A DNA stretch of 64,000 nucleotides from Kitasatospora cineracea (GTDB lineage: Bacteria; Actinomycetota; Actinomycetes; Streptomycetales; Streptomycetaceae), in NCBI RefSeq assembly GCF_003751605.1, contig NZ_RJVJ01000001.1, positions 1,860,001-1,924,000 of the forward strand. Reading direction: 5' to 3'. Below the pieces are notes generated by a model. That model had not been told where the DNA came from, made no database searches, and saw only the letters and a program-made list of their open reading frames with translations. Numbering within the stretch: position 1 is the first letter of the stretch; the number at the start of each line of letters is the position of its first letter. Shown one piece after another: positions 43,251 to 50,203 of this stretch. The translations under genes and the position numbers were made by a program.

Positions 43251-44861
43251 ATGAGAGTCGCCCGGACCCGCCGGCCGGCCGTCGCCGCCGCCGTGCTGGC
43301 CGCCGCAGTGTCGCTGCTGGCGGGCTGCACCTCCGGGCATCCGACCCCGTCCGGCGCCGCGGGCAGTTCGACGGACAGTGTGGCGTCCGGGGCTCCCGCG
43401 TCCGGCGCCCAGACCGCCGGGGCGACCCCGCTGGAGCCGCTGCCGGCCGAGGTGTCGGTGGCCCTGGCCCCGTACTACGCACAGCAGTTGAGCTGGAAGT
43501 CGTGCGACTCCGGGTTCGAGTGCACCACCTTCAAGGTGCCGCTGGACTACGCGCACCCCGGCGACGGGCACGACGTGCAGCTGTCCGCGGTCCGCAAGCC
43601 GGCCGGCGGCACCGGGCACCGGATCGGTTCGCTGCTGCTCAACCCGGGCGGGCCGGGCGGCTCCGCGATCGACTACACCGAGCGGATCGCGGGACGCTAC
43701 GACGCGGGCGTGCGCTCCAGCTTCGACCTGGTGGGCTTCGACCCGCGCGGCGTCGGCCGGTCCGCGCCGATCACCTGCCTGACCGGCCCGCGGATGGACG
43801 CGTACACCGCCACCGACCTCACCCCCGACGACCCGGGCGAGACCGACGCGCTGGTGGCCGCCGACAAGGAGTTCGCGGCCGGCTGCCGGGCCCAGGCGGG
43901 CGACCTGCTGGGCCACGTCTCCACCGTGGAGGCGGCCCGCGACATGGACGTGCTGCGCGGGCTGGTCGGCGACCGGAAGCTCAACTACGTCGGCAAGTCG
44001 TACGGCACCTTCCTGGGCGCGACGTACGCGGGCCTGTTCCCGGGCAAGGTCGGCAAGGTCGTCCTGGACGGCGCGATGGACCCCTCGCTGGACGCCGCCA
44101 CCGGCAACCTCACCCAGGCCGGCGGCTTCGAGACCGCCTGGACGGCGTTCGCCGAGGACTGCGCCAAGCGCGACGACTGCCCCGTCGGCCGCAGCGCCGA
44201 GGAGGCCGGGAAGAAGCTCGACGCGCTGTTCGCCCAGCTCGACGCCAACCCGCTGCCGACCGAGCAGAACCGCCCGCTGACCGAGGCCCAGGCGCTCACC
44301 GGCGTCGCCGAGGCGATGTACGCCGAATCGCTCTGGCCCTACCTGCGCGAGGGCCTGACCACCGCACTGGCCGGCGACGGCAGCGCGCTGCTCAAGCTCG
44401 CCGACAGCTACTACGGGCGCGGCAGCGACGGCAGCTACGAGAACCTGATGTACGCCAACATGGCCGTCAACTGCCTCGACCTGCCCGCCCCGTTCGCCGA
44501 CCCGGCCGCGGTCACCGCCGCGCTCCCCGCCTTCGAGAAGGCCGCCCCGCACTTCGGCCGCGACATGGCCTGGATGGCGCTCGGCTGCGGCTACTGGCCC
44601 GACAAGGCCACCGGCGCCCCGCACACCGTCCGGGCCGCCGGGTCCGACCCGATCGTGGTCGTCGGCACCACCCGGGACCCGGCCACCCCGTACGCCTGGG
44701 CGAAGTCGCTGGCCGGGCAGCTGGAGGCCGGGCGGCTGCTCACCTACGAGGGCGACGGGCACACCGCGTACCAGCGGCAGAACACCTGCATCGACGACGC
44801 GATCAACGGCTACCTGCTGGGCGGGGAGGCACCCGCCAACGGGAAGGTCTGCAAGGACTGA
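43251..44861 (+). CDS. Tripeptidyl-aminopeptidase-like secreted lipoprotein (S33 family)
   Basis: 536 residues. The signal 'VAAAVLAAAVSLLAGC' ends in a lipobox (LLAG/C), so the protein is membrane-anchored outside the cell. 'SLLLNPGGPGGSAIDY' and 'FDLVGFDPRGVGRS' are the S33 peptidase marks. The nucleophile is 'YVGKSYGTFLGATYA' (GxSYG). The C-terminal 'VGTTRDPATPYAWAKSLA' gives the Asp and 'YEGDGHTAYQ' the His. This is the Tap/SlpD/SlpE type that removes N-terminal tripeptides from proteins. Two to three Cys pairs (SWKSCDSGFEC, GCRAQ) support an extracellular site. Confidence 0.93.
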   Translation: MRVARTRRPAVAAAVLAAAVSLLAGCTSGHPTPSGAAGSSTDSVASGAPASGAQTAGATPLEPLPAEVSVALAPYYAQQLSWKSCDSGFECTTFKVPLDYAHPGDGHDVQLSAVRKPAGGTGHRIGSLLLNPGGPGGSAIDYTERIAGRYDAGVRSSFDLVGFDPRGVGRSAPITCLTGPRMDAYTATDLTPDDPGETDALVAADKEFAAGCRAQAGDLLGHVSTVEAARDMDVLRGLVGDRKLNYVGKSYGTFLGATYAGLFPGKVGKVVLDGAMDPSLDAATGNLTQAGGFETAWTAFAEDCAKRDDCPVGRSAEEAGKKLDALFAQLDANPLPTEQNRPLTEAQALTGVAEAMYAESLWPYLREGLTTALAGDGSALLKLADSYYGRGSDGSYENLMYANMAVNCLDLPAPFADPAAVTAALPAFEKAAPHFGRDMAWMALGCGYWPDKATGAPHTVRAAGSDPIVVVGTTRDPATPYAWAKSLAGQLEAGRLLTYEGDGHTAYQRQNTCIDDAINGYLLGGEAPANGKVCKD

Positions 44862-45053
44862 GGCGGGGTGTGTCGGGGCGGGGGCTTTTGGCCGGGGCTC
44901 CTGGGAAGGGCCCCGGTCCGGGGCTCCGGGGAGGGGCTCCGGGGCGGGGCTCCGGGGCGGCTCTGTCAGGAGTGTCCACGTACGAAGGGGCTGGCAGCTA
45001 CCATGGCGCAGCCCCTTCGGCGCTCCCGCCCCCGTCCGCTCCGCCCGCCCCCC
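44862..45053. other. Leader region of the LeuE-type exporter
   Basis: G-rich direct repeats (GGGGCTCCGGGG, three copies at 44895-44960) are followed by a strong hairpin, CGAAGGGGCTG (44983-44993) with CAGCCCCTTCG (45009-45019), whose loop holds GCTACCATGG. The hairpin ends 34 bases before the start codon used here. Confidence 0.55.
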
Positions 45054-45716
45054 ATGGAGACTGCAGTGCTCGGAGTCCACGACCTGGCCACCTACGTCCT
45101 CGGTGCCCTGGCCATCGTCCTGCTGCCCGGACCCAACTCCCTCTACGTGCTCTCCGTCGCCGCCCGCAAGGGCATCCGCACCGGCTACCGGGCGGCCTGC
45201 GGCGTCTTCCTCGGCGACCTCGTCCTGATCAGCCTCACCGCCCTCGGCGCGGCCTCCCTGCTCCGGGCCAACCCCGCGGTCTTCGCGGTGGTCAGGTTCG
45301 GCGGCGCCGCCTACCTGCTCTGGATCGGCTACGGCATGCTGCGGGCCGCCCGCCAGATGTGGCGCGAGCGGGCCCTCGCCGCGGGCCCCGCCGAGGACGC
45401 GGTCGTCGAGGACGGCGAGCGGCCGTTCCGCCGGGCGCTGATGATCAGCCTGTTCAACCCCAAGGCGATCCTCTTCCTGCTCTCCTTCTTCACCCAGTTC
45501 GTCGACCCCTCCTACCGGACCCCCGCCCTCTCCTTCGCCCTCCTCGGCGGGATCCTCCAGGCGTTCTCCTTCCTCTACCTCTCCCTGCTGATCTTCACCG
45601 GCACCACGCTCGCCAACGCCTTCCGCCGCCGCAAGCGCCTCTCCGCCGGCCTCACCTCCACCGTCGCCGTCCTCTTCGCCGGCTTCGCCGCCAAGCTCGC
45701 CGTCGCCTCCGCCTGA
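45054..45716 (+). CDS. LysE/LeuE-family amino-acid exporter
   Basis: 220 residues from ATG 45054. Other ATGs, such as 45003 (MAQPLRRSRPR), extend into the hairpin leader and lack homology. The LysE fold shows 'LGALAIVLLPGPNSLYVLSVAARKG' (GPN motif), 'AACGVFLGDLVLISLTALGAASLL', 'FGGAAYLLWIGYGMLR' and 'LMISLFNPKAILFLLSFFTQF', six helices in all. Leucine efflux (LeuE) is the closest subgroup by these motifs, but the exported amino acid cannot be decided. tRNA-Thr follows. Confidence 0.9.
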   Translation: METAVLGVHDLATYVLGALAIVLLPGPNSLYVLSVAARKGIRTGYRAACGVFLGDLVLISLTALGAASLLRANPAVFAVVRFGGAAYLLWIGYGMLRAARQMWRERALAAGPAEDAVVEDGERPFRRALMISLFNPKAILFLLSFFTQFVDPSYRTPALSFALLGGILQAFSFLYLSLLIFTGTTLANAFRRRKRLSAGLTSTVAVLFAGFAAKLAVASA

Positions 45717-45762
45717 CCCCCGCCCACCGGCGGCCGCGTACGGATCACCCCCGGAAACTGTG

Positions 45763-45768
45763 TAGACT
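45763..45768 (+). promoter_or_regulatory. Possible -10 of tRNA-Thr
   Basis: TAGACT lies 57 bases ahead of the mature tRNA in GTGTAGACTGG and resembles a vegetative -10. A clear -35 (about 17 bases earlier, GGATCA) is weak. Confidence 0.4.
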
Positions 45769-45824
45769 GGCGCGCGTTGCCGATGCGACCCTTGCCCCCA
45801 CGGGGCCGGGTCACCGGCAACGGT

Positions 45825-45898
45825 GCCGCCTTAGCTCAGTTGGCCAGAGCAACGCACTCGTAATGCGTAGGTCATGGGTTCGAATCCCATAGGCGGCT
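45825..45898 (+). tRNA. tRNA-Thr (anticodon CGU)
   Basis: A 74-base cloverleaf with acceptor stem GCCGCCT/AGGCGGC, D-loop AGCTCAGTTGG, anticodon loop CTCGTAA (anticodon CGT, reading ACG), T-arm GGGTTCGAATCCC and discriminator T. CCA is not encoded. Thr ACG is a favoured codon in this GC-rich genome. Confidence 0.96.
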
Positions 45899-45903
45899 CA
45901 GTG

Positions 45904-45938
45904 GAGGCCCAGGTCATGTAGCCCGTGACCTGGGCCTC
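45904..45938. terminator. Terminator after tRNA-Thr
   Basis: A 13-bp perfect stem (GAGGCCCAGGTCA and its complement) has a nine-base loop and is followed by TT, six bases after the tRNA. Confidence 0.88.
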
Positions 45939-45968
45939 TTGGCGTTTCCGGGGGTGGGGCGGGGCGGG

Positions 45969-46367
45969 TCAGGGGTGGGTGGTGTCGAAGGTGGTGCGGG
46001 CCTGTTCGACGGCGGGGAGGTGGTGTTCGGACCAGTCGGTGAGGGCGGCGAAGAGGGGGGTGAGGGTGCGGCCGAGTTCGCTGATCTCGTAGTCGACGCG
46101 GGGTGGGACTTCGGCGTGGTAAGTACGGATGACCAGGCCGTCGCGTTCGAGTTGGCGGAGGCGCTGGGTGAGGACCTTGGCGCTGACGGTGCCGAGGTTG
46201 CGGCTCAGTTCGACGAAGCGCTGGCGGCCGAGGTGGGTGAGGGTCCAGAGGATGGGGGTGGTCCAGCGGCTGAAGACGAGGTCGAGCACCGGGGTGATCG
46301 GGCAGACCTGGGCGCCGGCGGGGCTGCCGGGCGGGAGGTTGGTCATGGGGTGGGGCTGGGTGGCCAC
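45969..46367 (-). CDS. HxlR/MarR-like transcription regulator (YtfH type)
   Basis: 132 residues from GTG 46367 (ATG 46346 is possible). The winged helix-turn-helix HxlR pattern is clear: 'CPITPVLDLVFSRWTTPILWTL', 'LGRQRFVELSRNLGTVSAKVLTQRLRQLERDGLVIR', 'EVPPRVDYEISELGRTL'. The conserved Cys at the start of the domain (QVCPIT) is the redox-sensing residue in many HxlR proteins. It is divergent from a quinone-reductase-like gene, as in ytfH/ytfG of E. coli, so it most likely represses that gene and responds to quinones or oxidants. Confidence 0.9.
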   Translation of the reverse strand: MATQPHPMTNLPPGSPAGAQVCPITPVLDLVFSRWTTPILWTLTHLGRQRFVELSRNLGTVSAKVLTQRLRQLERDGLVIRTYHAEVPPRVDYEISELGRTLTPLFAALTDWSEHHLPAVEQARTTFDTTHP

Positions 46368-46436
46368 CGGGGGTCCTCTCGTCGGTCGTGGTCCGGGTGC
46401 CCACTGTAGGGGCGGGGCGGGGGGTCGGTTTCCTCT

Positions 46437-46445
46437 AGGTGACCT
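46437..46445. promoter_or_regulatory. Putative HxlR operator AGGTGACCT
   Basis: A nine-base palindrome (AGGT-G-ACCT) lies in the 166-base divergent region, flanked by CTCT and TTTAG, which is the usual place for an HxlR site. The second gene's GAGGAG ribosome site is at 46521-46526. Confidence 0.4.
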
Positions 46446-46533
46446 TTAGCCCCCCGGTGTTAGCGTCGTGGACGTGGCCGAAAAGGCCGTGTGGGCAAGG
46501 GACTTGGGCCCTGCTGAACCGAGGAGCTCGATC

Positions 46534-47379
46534 ATGATCGTTGTTACTGGAGCCACCGGGAACGTCGGCCGTCCGCTGGTCTCGCTGCTCGTCGCGGCGG
46601 GCGAGCAGGTCACCGCGGTCTCCCGGCAGGTGCCGGACGGGGGCTTCCCGGAGGGGGTCGCGCACCTGGCCGCGGACCTGGCCGACTTCTCGAGCCTGCT
46701 GCCCGCGCTGGAGGGGGCGGACGCGCTGTTCCTGCTGCTGGCCGGGGACCTGAACGGTCCCGGGGCGCCGGCCGCGGAGCTGCTGGAGCAGGTGAAGGCG
46801 GCGGGTGTCGAGCGGGTGGTGATGCTGTCCTCGCAGATCAACGGGACCCGGCCGGAGGCGGCCTCGCACTTCCGGCTGCGCGAGTTCGAGGCGGCGCTGC
46901 GCAACAGCGGGCTGGCGTACACCGTGCTGCAGGCCGGCGGGTTCGCGTCCAACACGTACGCCTGGGCGGAGGGCGTCCGCGGGCAGCGCACCGTGCACGC
47001 CCCGTTCGCGGACGTGGCGCTGCCGGTGGTGGACCCGGCGGACCTGGCGGCGGTGGCGGCCGTCGCGCTGCGGGAGGACGGGCACCGGGAGCAGGTGTAC
47101 GTGCTGACCGGCCCCGAGGCGATCACGCCCCGGCAGCAGGCGGCGGTGCTGGGCGAGGTGGTCGGTGCGGAGGTCGCGTTCGTCGAGCTGACCCGGGAGC
47201 AGGCCCGCGCGCACCTGGCGCGCTTCGTGCCCGCGGAGGTGCTCGACGGCACCCTCGACATCCTCGGTTCGCCGCTGCCCGCGGAGCAGCGGGTCAGCCC
47301 GGACGTGGAGCGGGTGCTCGGGCGTCCGGCGCGCAGCTACGCGGACTGGGCGCGGGCCGCCGCCCCCGCGTTCCGGTGA
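46534..47379 (+). CDS. NmrA/YtfG-like NAD(P)H-binding quinone reductase
   Basis: 281 residues from ATG 46534 (GAGGAG seven bases upstream). The Rossmann motif 'MIVVTGATGNVGRPLVSLL' starts the protein, followed by 'VERVVMLSSQINGTRPEAA' and 'SGLAYTVLQAGGFASN'. This is the atypical short-chain-dehydrogenase/NmrA type of E. coli QOR2 (YtfG), which reduces quinones with NADPH. The divergent HxlR regulator supports the quinone or oxidative-stress role. The exact substrate is not certain. Confidence 0.88.
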   Translation: MIVVTGATGNVGRPLVSLLVAAGEQVTAVSRQVPDGGFPEGVAHLAADLADFSSLLPALEGADALFLLLAGDLNGPGAPAAELLEQVKAAGVERVVMLSSQINGTRPEAASHFRLREFEAALRNSGLAYTVLQAGGFASNTYAWAEGVRGQRTVHAPFADVALPVVDPADLAAVAAVALREDGHREQVYVLTGPEAITPRQQAAVLGEVVGAEVAFVELTREQARAHLARFVPAEVLDGTLDILGSPLPAEQRVSPDVERVLGRPARSYADWARAAAPAFR

Positions 47380-47398
47380 ACCGGTAGCGGGGCGGACC

Positions 47399-47440
47399 GG
47401 CCCGGGGAGCGGTGGGCGGCGGCCCGCCGCTTCCCGGGCC
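47399..47440. terminator. Bidirectional terminator
   Basis: GGCCCGGGGAGCGG (47399-47412) pairs with CCGCTTCCCGGGCC (47427-47440) with one G-U pair, between two convergent NAD(P)-binding protein genes. Confidence 0.8.
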
Positions 47441-47446
47441 TCCGGT

Positions 47447-48226
47447 TCAGTGCCGGGCGGCCAGGTAGTCGTCCCAGGTGCGGGTGCCGTCGGCGTGGCC
47501 GGGTGAGGTGAGGGCGCCCTCGCGCAGCAGGCGGCCGGCGCGGCCGGGCAGGTGGACGGGCAGGACGGGGCGGCGGCTGCCGCGGGCGCGGAGCCAGGCG
47601 GCGGCGAGGTCGGTGGCCGGACGGGTCTCGGGTCCGGCCAGGTCGGGGGCGTGGCCGACCGGGTCGCCGAGGGCGAGCGCGACCAGGCGGGCGGCGACCT
47701 CGGCGGGGTCGACGGGCTGCACGGGGGTGCGGGAGGGCATCGGCAGGACGGGCAGCCGGCCGAGCGGGCGGAGCATGCCGTCCAGCAGTTGCGGGAACTG
47801 GGTGGCGCGCAGGTTGGTCCAGCCGAGGCCGGACGCGGCGAGCAGTTCCTCGCCCTGCCGCTTGATCCGGTAGTAGGCCAGCGGGATCCGGTCGACGCCG
47901 ACGATCGAGATGTTGACGACGTGCCGGACGCCGGCCCGGCGGGCGGCCTCCAGCAGGTGGCGGAAGGCGGGCAGGTCGTTCTTCGGGTGCCGCGGGTCGC
48001 TGGCGCAGTGGATCACCGCGTCGGCGCCGGTGAACGCCGGGTCGAGCCCGGTGCCGGCGGTGAGGTCGCCGGTGCACCAGTGGGTGTCGGCGTCGGCGGG
48101 CGGGGCGGTGCGCCGGGTGAGGGCGCGGACCGGGCGGCCGGTGGCGCGGGCGTGCCGCAGTACCTCGCGGCCGAGGACGCCGGTGGCGCCGGTCACCAGC
48201 AGGGGGAGGTCGGGGCGGTCGGTCAT
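47447..48226 (-). CDS. NmrA-like NAD(P)-binding oxidoreductase, ECF41 partner
   Basis: 259 residues from ATG 48226. 'LLVTGATGVLGREVLRHARATGRPV' is the Rossmann motif, then 'DADAVIHCASDPRHPKND', 'VRHVVNISIVGVDRIPLAYYRIK' (Tyr-x3-Lys dyad) and 'LRATQFPQLLDGMLRPL'. Sigma factors of group ECF41 are usually encoded beside such an oxidoreductase, a carboxymuconolactone decarboxylase or an epimerase, which they control. The gene lies downstream of the sigma factor on the same strand, with a hairpin over its ribosome site. Substrate unknown. Confidence 0.87.
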   Translation of the reverse strand: MTDRPDLPLLVTGATGVLGREVLRHARATGRPVRALTRRTAPPADADTHWCTGDLTAGTGLDPAFTGADAVIHCASDPRHPKNDLPAFRHLLEAARRAGVRHVVNISIVGVDRIPLAYYRIKRQGEELLAASGLGWTNLRATQFPQLLDGMLRPLGRLPVLPMPSRTPVQPVDPAEVAARLVALALGDPVGHAPDLAGPETRPATDLAAAWLRARGSRRPVLPVHLPGRAGRLLREGALTSPGHADGTRTWDDYLAARH

Positions 48227-48229
48227 GGT

Positions 48230-48279
48230 CCGGTTCCTTCCGGGCGGGGGTGGCGGGTGCTCTCCCCGGAAGGAACCGG
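48230..48279 (-). promoter_or_regulatory. 15-bp inverted repeat over the ribosome site
   Basis: On the minus strand CCGGTTCCTTCCGGG (48279-48265) pairs with CCCGGAAGGAACCGG (48244-48230). The second arm contains the AAGGA ribosome site of the oxidoreductase gene, whose ATG is at 48226. It could act as a translational switch or a weak terminator. Confidence 0.55.
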
Positions 48280-48300
48280 ACGGTCAGCCGTTCTGTGACA
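48279..48300 (-). promoter_or_regulatory. Candidate ECF41-type promoter (TGTCACA ... CGTC)
   Basis: TGTCACA (48300-48294, minus strand) lies at the end of the sigma gene, with CGTC at 48282-48279. These are the -35 and -10 words known for ECF41, but the spacer is 11 bases where about 16 is expected, so the match is only suggestive. Confidence 0.3.
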
Positions 48301-49198
48301 GCGCGCGGTGCCGGTCCGCGTAGTGGGCGAGTTTGTCCGGGTTGCGCAGGATCCGGACGGCGGTGACGCCGTCGGGGCCGGCCTCGACCTGGCCGAGCGA
48401 GGTGAGCGCGTCGCCCTCCCAGCCGAGCAGGACGGGGGTGCCGTTGGCCTCGGCGACCTCGAACCGGACGCCGGTGGTGAACCGTTCGAACAGGCCGGCC
48501 AGGAAGCGGGCGGTGTTGGTGCGGCCGTGCACCGGCCGGAGTGCGGCGCGGACCTTGCCGCCGCCGTCCGCCCAGACCACGACCTGTTCGGTGAGGAGCT
48601 GTTCGAGCTGGTCGAGGGCGCCGTCCGAGGCGGCCCGCAGGAAGCGGCCGAGCAGGGCGGCGTTCTGCTCGGCGTCGACGCCGCCGGGCGGCGGGGCGCC
48701 GTCGGAGAGGTGCTTGCGGCCGCGGTGGTAGAGCTGGCGGGCGGCGGCCTCGGTGCAGTCCAGGACGCCGGCGATCTCCCGGTGGCTGTAGGCGAAGGCG
48801 TCGCGCAGGACGACGGCGGCGCGTTCGGGCGGGGAGAGGCGCTCCATAATGGTGAGGACGGCGAAGGAGACGGCCTCGCGCTGCTCGGCCCGTTCCATCG
48901 GGCCGAGCGCCCCGGTGGCCACCGGCTCCGGCAGCCAGGTGCCCGGGTACTCCTCGCGGCGGGCCCGGGCCGAGGTGAGCCGGTTCAGGCAGAGGTTGGC
49001 GACCACCTTGTTGAGCCACGGCCCGGGCGCCGCGACCTGCCCGGGGGCGGCGCCGTGCCAGCGCAGGTAGGCGTCCTGCACGGTGTCCTCGGCCTCGGCG
49101 GCCGAGCCGAGCATCCGGTAGGCCAGCGCGAACAGCCGCGCCCGGTGGCTCTCGAACTCCCGCGCCGCGTCGTCCCGTTCCCCGTTCATGGCTCCCAC
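48284..49198 (-). CDS. sigJ: ECF41-group RNA polymerase sigma factor (SigJ-like)
   Basis: 304 residues from GTG 49198 (ATG 49189 is equally possible, MNGERDD). Sigma2 is 'FALAYRMLGSAAEAEDTVQDAYLRWH', and sigma4 is 'LSPPERAAVVLRDAFAYSHREIAGVLDCTEAAARQLYHRGR'. A SnoaL-like C-terminal domain follows that contains 'WADGGGKV' and ends 'RNPDKLAHY'. The DGGGKV and NPDKL words are diagnostic of ECF41, where the extra domain acts as built-in anti-sigma and activator, so no separate anti-sigma gene is needed. The next gene is the usual ECF41 oxidoreductase partner. Confidence 0.93.
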   Translation of the reverse strand: MGAMNGERDDAAREFESHRARLFALAYRMLGSAAEAEDTVQDAYLRWHGAAPGQVAAPGPWLNKVVANLCLNRLTSARARREEYPGTWLPEPVATGALGPMERAEQREAVSFAVLTIMERLSPPERAAVVLRDAFAYSHREIAGVLDCTEAAARQLYHRGRKHLSDGAPPPGGVDAEQNAALLGRFLRAASDGALDQLEQLLTEQVVVWADGGGKVRAALRPVHGRTNTARFLAGLFERFTTGVRFEVAEANGTPVLLGWEGDALTSLGQVEAGPDGVTAVRILRNPDKLAHYADRHRALSQNG

Positions 49199-49441
49199 GC
49201 TAGGGCACGGCGGGGGAGGGGGAGAGTGCGGCCGGGTGGTGTGGTGTCGGGGGAGGGCTGGGGGTGGCGGGGTGTCGGGGGAAGGCGGGGCGCGGCTGGG
49301 TGGTGGGGGCGTCGGGAGGGCGGGAGTGCTGGGGGAGGGGGTGAGTGCGGCTGGGTGGTGGGGGCGTCGGGAGGACGGGAGTGCTGGGGAGGGGGTGGTC
49401 GCGGCCGGGTGGCGGGGGCGCTGGGCCCCCGCCGGGGCGGG
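49199..49441. repeat. G-rich degenerate tandem repeat
   Basis: Four copies of a unit starting GCGGC(T/C)GGGTGG lie at 49228, 49292, 49347 and 49401, 54-64 bases apart. Copies two and three (49292-49346 and 49347-49400) are nearly identical. The strand is G-rich (GGGGGAGGGGG) and could form G-quadruplexes. No gene is evident. Confidence 0.75.
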
Positions 49442-50041
49442 TCAGGCCTGGGTGGCGGCGTAGCGGGCGCTGACGTCCTGCCAATTGACGACGTCCCAGA
49501 GGCGGGTGACGTAGTCGGGGCGGACGTTCCTGTACTGCAGGTAGTAGGCGTGCTCCCAGGCGTCGAAGGCGAGCAGCGGGACGGTGCCCTGGCCGACGTT
49601 GCCGTGGTGGTCGTAGACCTGCTCGACGATCAGGCGCTTGCCGAGCGGCTCCCAGGAGAGGATGCCCCAGCCGGAGCCCTGGACGCCGACGGTGGCGGCG
49701 GTGAGCTGCTGCTTGAAGGCGTCGAAGCCGCCGAGGTGCTCGGTGATGGCGTCGGCGAGGGCGCCCTCGGGGCGGTCGCCGCCGTCGGGGGAGAGGTTCT
49801 CCCAGAACAGCGAGTGCAGCACGTGGCCGGAGAGGTGGAAGGCCAGGGTCTTCTGCAGGCCGACCAGCGAGCCGAACTGCTCCTTGTCGCGGGCCTCGGC
49901 GAGCTGGTCGAGCGTCGAGTTGGCGCCGTTGACGTACGCCAGGTGGTGCTTGGAGTGGTGCAGTTCGAGGATCTCGGCGGACATCGCGCGCTCGAGGGCG
50001 GAGTAGTCGTACGGGAGGTCAGGCAGCGTGTAGGCACCCAT
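49442..50041 (-). CDS. sodF: Fe/Mn superoxide dismutase (Nur-regulated SodF type)
   Basis: 199 residues from ATG 50041. Superoxide is dismuted to O2 and H2O2. Metal ligands are visible: His in '[15 protein letters not shown]', His in '[13 protein letters not shown]', and Asp and His in '[17 protein letters not shown]'. In Streptomyces the iron enzyme SodF replaces the nickel enzyme when nickel is scarce, under the repressor Nur. A perfect Nur box lies upstream. Length is normal for the family. A longer frame to 50128 has no homology. Confidence 0.95.
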   Translation of the reverse strand: MGAYTLPDLPYDYSALERAMSAEILELHHSKHHLAYVNGANSTLDQLAEARDKEQFGSLVGLQKTLAFHLSGHVLHSLFWENLSPDGGDRPEGALADAITEHLGGFDAFKQQLTAATVGVQGSGWGILSWEPLGKRLIVEQVYDHHGNVGQGTVPLLAFDAWEHAYYLQYRNVRPDYVTRLWDVVNWQDVSARYAATQA

Positions 50042-50094
50042 GGCTGAGCAGCCCTTCTCGGTCGGACGGAGGGTCAGTTGCGAGTGCCACCTTA

Positions 50095-50111
50095 TTGCAA
50101 CTCTCTTGCAA
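50095..50111. promoter_or_regulatory. Nur box (nickel-responsive operator) of sodF
   Basis: TTGCAA (50095-50100), five bases, TTGCAA (50106-50111): an exact match to the Streptomyces Nur consensus TTGCAA-N5-TTGCAA. It is centred 62 bases upstream of the sodF start codon, so Ni-Nur would block its transcription. Confidence 0.85.
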
Positions 50112-50149
50112 GAGCATTGATGGGGCATTAAGGCGCTGTGGCGGGAACG

Positions 50150-50186
50150 CCGCAGGCCCGCCCCGGGGAGGGGGGCGGGCCTGCGG
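50150..50186 (-). terminator. Terminator after the siderophore-interacting protein gene
   Basis: A perfect 15-bp stem (CCGCAGGCCCGCCCC and its complement) has a seven-base loop. It separates this operon from the sodF promoter. Confidence 0.85.
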
Positions 50187-50203
50187 AAGGAGGGGGGAGG
50201 GGT

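Noticed and set aside
41139..45080. A 1313-codon minus-strand frame covering holB end, esterase, peptidase and the leuE leader
   Set aside because: The opposite strand has genes with intact motifs and good ribosome sites, and the antisense product is low complexity (Pro/Arg/Ala).
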